In this document: positions 59,744 to 64,000 of the stretch, one piece after another
Layout of the letters: each line of letters opens with the position of its first letter
How positions within the stretch are numbered: the first letter of the stretch is position 1
Assembly: GCF_900176515.1 (NCBI RefSeq)
Contig: NZ_FWXV01000002.1
Location: 868,001-932,000, forward strand
Direction: 5' to 3'
Length of the DNA: 64,000 nt
DNA from: Kibdelosporangium aridum
GTDB taxonomy: Bacteria; Actinomycetota; Actinomycetes; Mycobacteriales; Pseudonocardiaceae
Made by a program: the position numbers and the translations under genes
Notes under the pieces: model-generated
Told to the model about the DNA's origin: nothing
What the model saw: the letters and a program-made list of their open reading frames with translations, nothing else
Databases searched by the model: none

Positions 59744-61152
59744 CCACGACCAAGTCCCCGATCCGCAAGGCACTGCGGATGAGCCTGCTCAACACGGTGG
59801 TGGGCAAGCTCGGCACGTTCCTCACCGGCATCGTTCTGGCCAGATTGCTCACCCCACACGACTTCGGTGTGTACGCGATCGCTTTCGTCGCGTTGATCGC
59901 GTTGTTGTCGCTGAACGAGCTCGGGGTGAGCCTCGCGATTGTGCGGTGGCCAGGCGATCCAGAGCGCATCCGGCCGACGGTCACCACGATCTCGGTAGTC
60001 ACCAGCGTGTTCGTCTACGCGATGTGCTGGTTCGGCGCGCCCGTTTTCGCGGACGCCATGGAAGTCGCCGAAGCCACAGGTGTGGTCCGGGTGCTATGTG
60101 TCGGTGCGTTGGTCGACGGGCTCACTTCACCGGTGGCCCAGTTGATGAACCGCGAGTTCAAGCAGGGTTTGCGGTTCTTCGTCGACCTGTCCAACCTGGT
60201 GGTCACGACCGGCCTCACGGTCTCATTGGCCGCGACGGGGCACGGCGCGTGGAGCCTGGCGTGGGGACAGATCGCCGGAAACGCCGTTTCGGCGCTGGTG
60301 TTGTTCTCGTTGAGCCGCAAGTGGCCGAAGCTGGGCTTCGATCCCAAGCTCGCACGGGAACTGATCGCGTTCGGGTTGCCGTTGGCCGGTGCCAGCCTAC
60401 TGATGATGGCGATGTGGAACGTCGACAAGCTCTTCACCGGCCCGATGCTCGGCGCCGTGGCCCTCGGTCTCTACCTGCAGGCGTTCAACCTGGCGTCCTG
60501 GCCGGTGAACGTGTTCTCGGTGGTGGTCCGCCGGGTGTCGCTGGCTGCCTTCGCCCGTGTGCAGGAAGATCCGGCCGAACGCCAGGCCGTCTTCGCCAAA
60601 ATGGCGATGGTGCTGGCCATCCCGAGCTTGCCGGTCTGCACGGTCCTCGGCCTGCTCGCGCTGCCGGTCGTGACCACTTTGTACGGACAACCGTGGGCCG
60701 GGTCGGCTGTAGCCTTGCAGTTCCTCGCATTGCTCGGGGTCGTCCGGGTCGCGTCGGAGTTGGCATACGACTTCCTAGTCGCCCTTGGCCGTTCCCGCAC
60801 AACGCTGTGGCTGCAAGCCGGATGGCTCGTGGCGCTCTTGATATGCCTGCCGATCGGTGCGTGGCTCGGCGGGATCGAAGGCGTCGGCATCGCGCACGCC
60901 GCGGTTGCCCTGCTGATCGTGCTGCCGGCGTACTCGATGGCCGTGGCCAGGACCGGGATTTCGGTCCGGGCACTGGCCGCCCCCCTCGCGCGGCCAGTGC
61001 TCGGAACCGTGTGCATGGTCGTGGTGATCCTGGTGGTCCGGTGGCTCACCGAACCGTCCGTGCTGCAACTACTCCTGGGTGGCGCGTTGGGATTGCTGGC
61101 CTACTTGCCCGCTGTCTGGCCGTTGCGCAAAACCCTCGGTGCCCTCAAGTAG
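59740..61152 (+). CDS. Wzx-like flippase (MOP superfamily)
   Basis: A 470-residue protein with 14 likely helices. The N-terminal block SLLNTVVGKLGTFLTGIVLA and RLLTPHDFGVYAIAFVAL is the polysaccharide-transporter signature, and MWNVDKLFTGPMLGAVALG is the usual central charged helix. It flips the lipid-linked repeat unit across the membrane. GTG 59740 overlaps the preceding stop (GTGA); the upstream frame is rejected. Its last 84 bases overlap the convergent hydrolase gene, an unusually long overlap. Confidence 0.9.
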   Translation: MTTTKSPIRKALRMSLLNTVVGKLGTFLTGIVLARLLTPHDFGVYAIAFVALIALLSLNELGVSLAIVRWPGDPERIRPTVTTISVVTSVFVYAMCWFGAPVFADAMEVAEATGVVRVLCVGALVDGLTSPVAQLMNREFKQGLRFFVDLSNLVVTTGLTVSLAATGHGAWSLAWGQIAGNAVSALVLFSLSRKWPKLGFDPKLARELIAFGLPLAGASLLMMAMWNVDKLFTGPMLGAVALGLYLQAFNLASWPVNVFSVVVRRVSLAAFARVQEDPAERQAVFAKMAMVLAIPSLPVCTVLGLLALPVVTTLYGQPWAGSAVALQFLALLGVVRVASELAYDFLVALGRSRTTLWLQAGWLVALLICLPIGAWLGGIEGVGIAHAAVALLIVLPAYSMAVARTGISVRALAAPLARPVLGTVCMVVVILVVRWLTEPSVLQLLLGGALGLLAYLPAVWPLRKTLGALK

Positions 61153-62403
61153 GAAGTCAGTGGCGGCCGCGGTAGCCGGGTGATTCGTGTACAGGTAGAC
61201 GCCGTGGCCTGCTTGGTCCGCGGTCACCAACTTCGCCCCCAGGGCCGAACTCATCGCCACCGCGCCACTCAACGGCGTCGCGGGGTCCTTGGTGTTCTGC
61301 AACACCAAGACTTTCGCCTGCGCCTTGCGAATCCCGACCGGCTCAACCGGCGGCACAGGCCAGAAGGCGCACGGCCAGATGTTGGCCGACAGGCCGTTGG
61401 CGATCGGGTACTGCTTCCTGGACTCGTACACATCCCGTTGGTACTGGGCAGGATCGCGCGGCCACTTGCCTTCATTGCACGCGATCGCCCACCAGACCGC
61501 CGACGATGTGGCGCTCTTGAGCCTCGCTGGTTCCAGCTTGCCGGTCTTCAGCAGGTCAAGCAGGGCTGGATAGTGCCTCTCCGCGTACAACATCGTGCGC
61601 ACCTGACTGCGGAATGGGTTGCCCAGCTTGGCGGCAAGCTCCGAATAGGCCTCTCGAACGTCACCGCCTGCCCACTGTGCGAAGTGGTCGAACGACTCCT
61701 CGATACCCCGGCCCCACGACTGGAACGCCGTACGCCAGATACCGCCCGGGTCGATGGCACTGTCGAGCAGGAAACGGTCGCCTTGATGCGGGAACAACGT
61801 CGTGTAGACCGCGCCGAGGTACGTGCCGTAGGAGTACCCGAGGTACGAGATCTTGCGTTCACCCAGCGCGATCCGGATCCGGTCCATGTCCCGCGCGGTG
61901 TTGGCGGTCGTGATGTGCGGCAGTACGCGGCCGTCGTGCTCGAAGCACTGCTTCGCGATTTGCCGGGCGTAAGCAATGTTGTCGGTGATGTCGCCATCCG
62001 GCGCGGGATAGGGAAAGACCTTCCACGGCTCCCGCTGGGAATCGGTCAACCCGCAGGTCACCGGCGCGCTGCGGCCCGTACCCCGTGGATCGAAGCCGAT
62101 CAGGTCATAGCTTTCGGCCAGCGCCGAGTGGTCGCTGACGAACTTCGGCTCTTCGAGCCCGGCATCACCGGGGCCACCTGGGTTGAGCAGGAGAACGCCG
62201 CGCTTGACCTTGGTGGCCTTCTTCCGGGATACAGCGATGTCGATCTTCGGGCCGGACGGCTTGGCATAGTCGAGCGGCACGCTGACCGTCGTGCATTCCA
62301 GCGGGAGGCGTTCACACGGCCGCCAGCGCACCGACGCGTGGGCCGTGACCGAGACCAGTGGCGCGACAAGAGCCCCCGCTATCAACGCCATGAGTATTCG
62401 CAT
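61069..62403 (-). CDS. Secreted alpha/beta hydrolase, TAP-like (tripeptidyl aminopeptidase type)
   Basis: A 444-residue serine hydrolase. A signal peptide (ILMALIAGALVAPLVSVTAH) is followed by WRPCERLPLECTTVSVPLDY, the marker of the SlpD/Tap family, the nucleophile elbow YLGYSYGTYLG (Ser191), FDPRGTGRSAP and the TAP-C domain with VLVLQNTKDPATPLSG and His in DQAGHGVYLY. It cleaves N-terminal tripeptides or esters outside the cell. The C-terminal 28 residues extend into the flippase gene on the other strand; the family usually ends near the TDFLL block, so this is an extension. Start ATG 62403. Confidence 0.9.
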   Translation of the reverse strand: MRILMALIAGALVAPLVSVTAHASVRWRPCERLPLECTTVSVPLDYAKPSGPKIDIAVSRKKATKVKRGVLLLNPGGPGDAGLEEPKFVSDHSALAESYDLIGFDPRGTGRSAPVTCGLTDSQREPWKVFPYPAPDGDITDNIAYARQIAKQCFEHDGRVLPHITTANTARDMDRIRIALGERKISYLGYSYGTYLGAVYTTLFPHQGDRFLLDSAIDPGGIWRTAFQSWGRGIEESFDHFAQWAGGDVREAYSELAAKLGNPFRSQVRTMLYAERHYPALLDLLKTGKLEPARLKSATSSAVWWAIACNEGKWPRDPAQYQRDVYESRKQYPIANGLSANIWPCAFWPVPPVEPVGIRKAQAKVLVLQNTKDPATPLSGAVAMSSALGAKLVTADQAGHGVYLYTNHPATAAATDFLLEGTEGFAQRPDSGQVGQQSQRATQE

Positions 62404-62542
62404 GAATCCGAAGTGTTCCGGTCAGCCTGAGCACAGTCAGTAATGCTGAGTTCTCGGCTCGTGGTGGACTTAGCACTACCCGCGTTGCAGTTTCAGCAAC
62501 AAAAGTTGCCTGTTCGGGACGGGCGCGCGCATCCTCGGCACT

Positions 62543-63142
62543 ATGGAACACGGTGTGATGGACGAAGCGTTCTGGGACGACATGTACCGGGAGACGAGCA
62601 GGAAGTGGAGTGGCAAGCCCAACCCGCAACTGGTCGCCGAAGTATCCGGTCTCAAGCCGGGCACGGCCCTGGATGTCGGCTGCGGTGAGGGTGCGGATGC
62701 CATCTGGCTTGCCGAGCGCGGCTGGCAAGTGACCGGCGCGGACGTTTCCAGCGTCGCACTCGAGCGCGCCAAGGAACACAGCGCCGAGGTCAAGTGGTTG
62801 CACCTCGACCTGACCAAGGAGCACGCACCGGACACGTACGACTTGGTGACCGCCCACTATGTACATCTCAAGCCCAAAGAGGACATGGTCCTCGTCTACA
62901 AGCGGATCGCCGAAGCCGTCGCGCCCGGTGGCACGCTCTTGATCGTCGGGCACGACAAGCAGGAAATGCACCGGCACGAAATCGATGTCCCCGACGACAT
63001 CTTCTTCGGCGCCGAGGAGATCACGTCACTGCTGTCCCTGGACGAATGGAAAGTCGAGGTCTCCGAGACGCGGACGCTGGACAACCCGGATCACCGCATG
63101 TACGACTTCGTCTTCAGGGCTTCCCGCGTGACACCACGATAG
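62543..63142 (+). CDS. Class I SAM-dependent methyltransferase
   Basis: A 199-residue methyltransferase of the TehB/thiopurine-like small type: MDEAFWDDMYRETSRKWSG at the N-terminus, SAM loop ALDVGCGEGADAIWLAERGW, VTGADVSSVALERAKEH, and the post-motif LVTAHYVHLKP. The substrate is unknown; members detoxify tellurite or methylate small thiols. Start ATG 62543, divergent from the TAP-like hydrolase. Its last 29 bases overlap the convergent glycosyltransferase gene. Confidence 0.9.
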   Translation: MEHGVMDEAFWDDMYRETSRKWSGKPNPQLVAEVSGLKPGTALDVGCGEGADAIWLAERGWQVTGADVSSVALERAKEHSAEVKWLHLDLTKEHAPDTYDLVTAHYVHLKPKEDMVLVYKRIAEAVAPGGTLLIVGHDKQEMHRHEIDVPDDIFFGAEEITSLLSLDEWKVEVSETRTLDNPDHRMYDFVFRASRVTPR

Positions 63143-64000
63143 GCGTGGCGTTGGCGTCGTCGGTCGCGGCCGTGCCACGCCACCTCTGGTACTTGGTCCG
63201 GACTTTCGTCGCCAGGACACCGCTGCCCGAGCGGACCAGCTCGGCCGCGACCGCCCCGGTCGCCGGCCTTGTCCTGGCGGCGAACAGGTATTCCTCCTCC
63301 TGGACGCGGGCGGCACGGGTGAGCGCGAACCGGTCGACGACCAGCCGGCGGGCGAACTCACCGAGCGAACCTCTGAGGTCACGTGAATCGACGAGGGCCT
63401 CGATGTGCTTCTGCAGATCCAGCACGCCGTTGCCGCCGAGGCCGTACCAGCCCTGTTTGAGGAACAGTGGTGCGGTGTCGGACGTCAGCAGCTCGCTGAA
63501 CCCTTGCTCGCCAACGACGACCAAGGGTTTGCCGAAAGCCATGCCGCGCAATGCCGAACCGCCTTGGCCGACGATGACGTCCGCGGCCGCGTAAGCCGGG
63601 CGCGGATCCGCGACCTCGCCAGTCAGCCGGACAACCGTACGCCCGGCCAGAGCATTCGCCTTGGCAGCACGGGCTTCGATCTCGCCACGGGACCGGCCAT
63701 TGCCCACGAGAACCAGCTGCACCTTGTGGCCTGCGGCGGCCAAAGCGCCGACGGCGTCGCAGGCCGCGAGCAGGCCCTCCAGCTTCAGCTCCGGCACCAG
63801 TCGGCAGATCATCGCGATGAGCACTTCGTCCTGCGGGATCCCGTGCTCCTTGCGGAACACCGAGCCATCGACCGACGGGTGATCCGTGTCCGTATCCACG
63901 GGCGGTTCCAGCAATGTCACCCTGTGGTGGCCGGCTACCAGCGTGGCCTCACGGATGGCTTCGGTGCCCACGACCAACGGCACTGTCCTGGGGAAGAACG
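63114..64000 (-). CDS. Glycosyltransferase, GT-B fold (runs off right edge)
   Basis: The C-terminal 295 or so residues of a GT4-like enzyme are visible; the frame stays open to the window edge. The donor half shows LIAMICRLVPELKLEGLLAA, VQLVLVGNGRSRGEIEARA, GEVADPRPAYAAADVIVGQG and GSALRGMAFGKPLVVVGEQG, the usual nucleotide-sugar-binding region. The N-terminal acceptor half and start codon lie outside. It extends the set of glycosyltransferases in this locus. The sugar transferred is unknown. Confidence 0.85.
   Translation of the reverse strand, partial: FFPRTVPLVVGTEAIREATLVAGHHRVTLLEPPVDTDTDHPSVDGSVFRKEHGIPQDEVLIAMICRLVPELKLEGLLAACDAVGALAAAGHKVQLVLVGNGRSRGEIEARAAKANALAGRTVVRLTGEVADPRPAYAAADVIVGQGGSALRGMAFGKPLVVVGEQGFSELLTSDTAPLFLKQGWYGLGGNGVLDLQKHIEALVDSRDLRGSLGEFARRLVVDRFALTRAARVQEEEYLFAARTRPATGAVAAELVRSGSGVLATKVRTKYQRWRGTAATDDANATPIVVSRGKP

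Noticed and set aside
62404..62542. Short GTTGC/GCAAC inverted repeats in the divergent promoter region
   Set aside because: Only five-base arms; too short to claim an operator.

Overview
This is a 64 kb, high-GC stretch of an actinomycete chromosome. The mycothiol gene mshA, a mycothiol-dependent isomerase-family enzyme, senX3-regX3, an XRE regulator paired with an HbhA-like protein, and a gene order that parallels the Mycobacterium tuberculosis Rv0474-Rv0498 region all point to the Mycobacteriales/Pseudonocardiales. A member of the Pseudonocardiaceae (Amycolatopsis, Lentzea or Kibdelosporangium type) is my best guess. That placement is inferred from gene content, not from a database search.

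Layout. Positions 1-25.8 kb are a conserved core: the start of a proline dehydrogenase gene, then (mostly minus strand) a TIM-barrel protein, a proline-rich membrane protein, an exopolyphosphatase, regX3-senX3, gpmA, a DUF4349 lipoprotein, and a tightly coupled operon murB / L,D-transpeptidase / hydrolase / mshA / YbjN whose last four genes meet at GTGA overlaps. These are followed by purU, a mycothiol-dependent isomerase-like enzyme, a quinone-reductase-like/FAH pair, a LOG protein, a YbaK protein and the XRE-HbhA pair, closed by a strong terminator. Positions 25.8-37.3 kb hold small metabolic and regulatory modules: SDR + MHS transporter + PucR-like regulator; MarR facing an FAD monooxygenase, a PhyH oxygenase and an acetyltransferase; PadR + an orphan ABC ATPase; a DUF445 protein; and an aminotransferase.

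Positions 37.3-42.3 kb carry an ECF sigma factor, a TPR-CHAT caspase-like protease and an intracellular subtilisin, a candidate signalling or conflict module. Positions 42.3-47.4 kb are accessory: a secreted repeat protein, a Clp-N protein plus a small HTH protein served by a palindromic two-way promoter, a DMT transporter and a chitinase. From 47.5 kb to the right edge lies a surface-polysaccharide locus: NodB-type deacetylase, several glycosyltransferases, UDP-sugar dehydrogenase, FemAB-like enzyme, Wzz-like, O-antigen polymerase-like and Wzx-like proteins.

The most unusual content is in the non-coding gaps. A 119-150 nt structured element occurs three times (6337-6455, 40591-40740 and, inverted, 56149-56267). 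The distant copy changes every helix by compensating substitutions but keeps an ATTT/AAAT block, a G-A mismatch and a CCYCT/CA internal loop, the signature of a conserved folded nucleic acid that I cannot assign to a known family. Two copies sit inside arrays of GCGCGC cores spaced 21-23 bp apart. A second repeat, with a perfect actinobacterial DnaA box (TTGTCCACA) and promoter-like hexamers, occurs at 6117 and, inverted, at 46342. A third structured stretch (45751-46010), bracketed by 29-bp direct repeats, keeps its helices with G-U pairs that work only on the plus strand.
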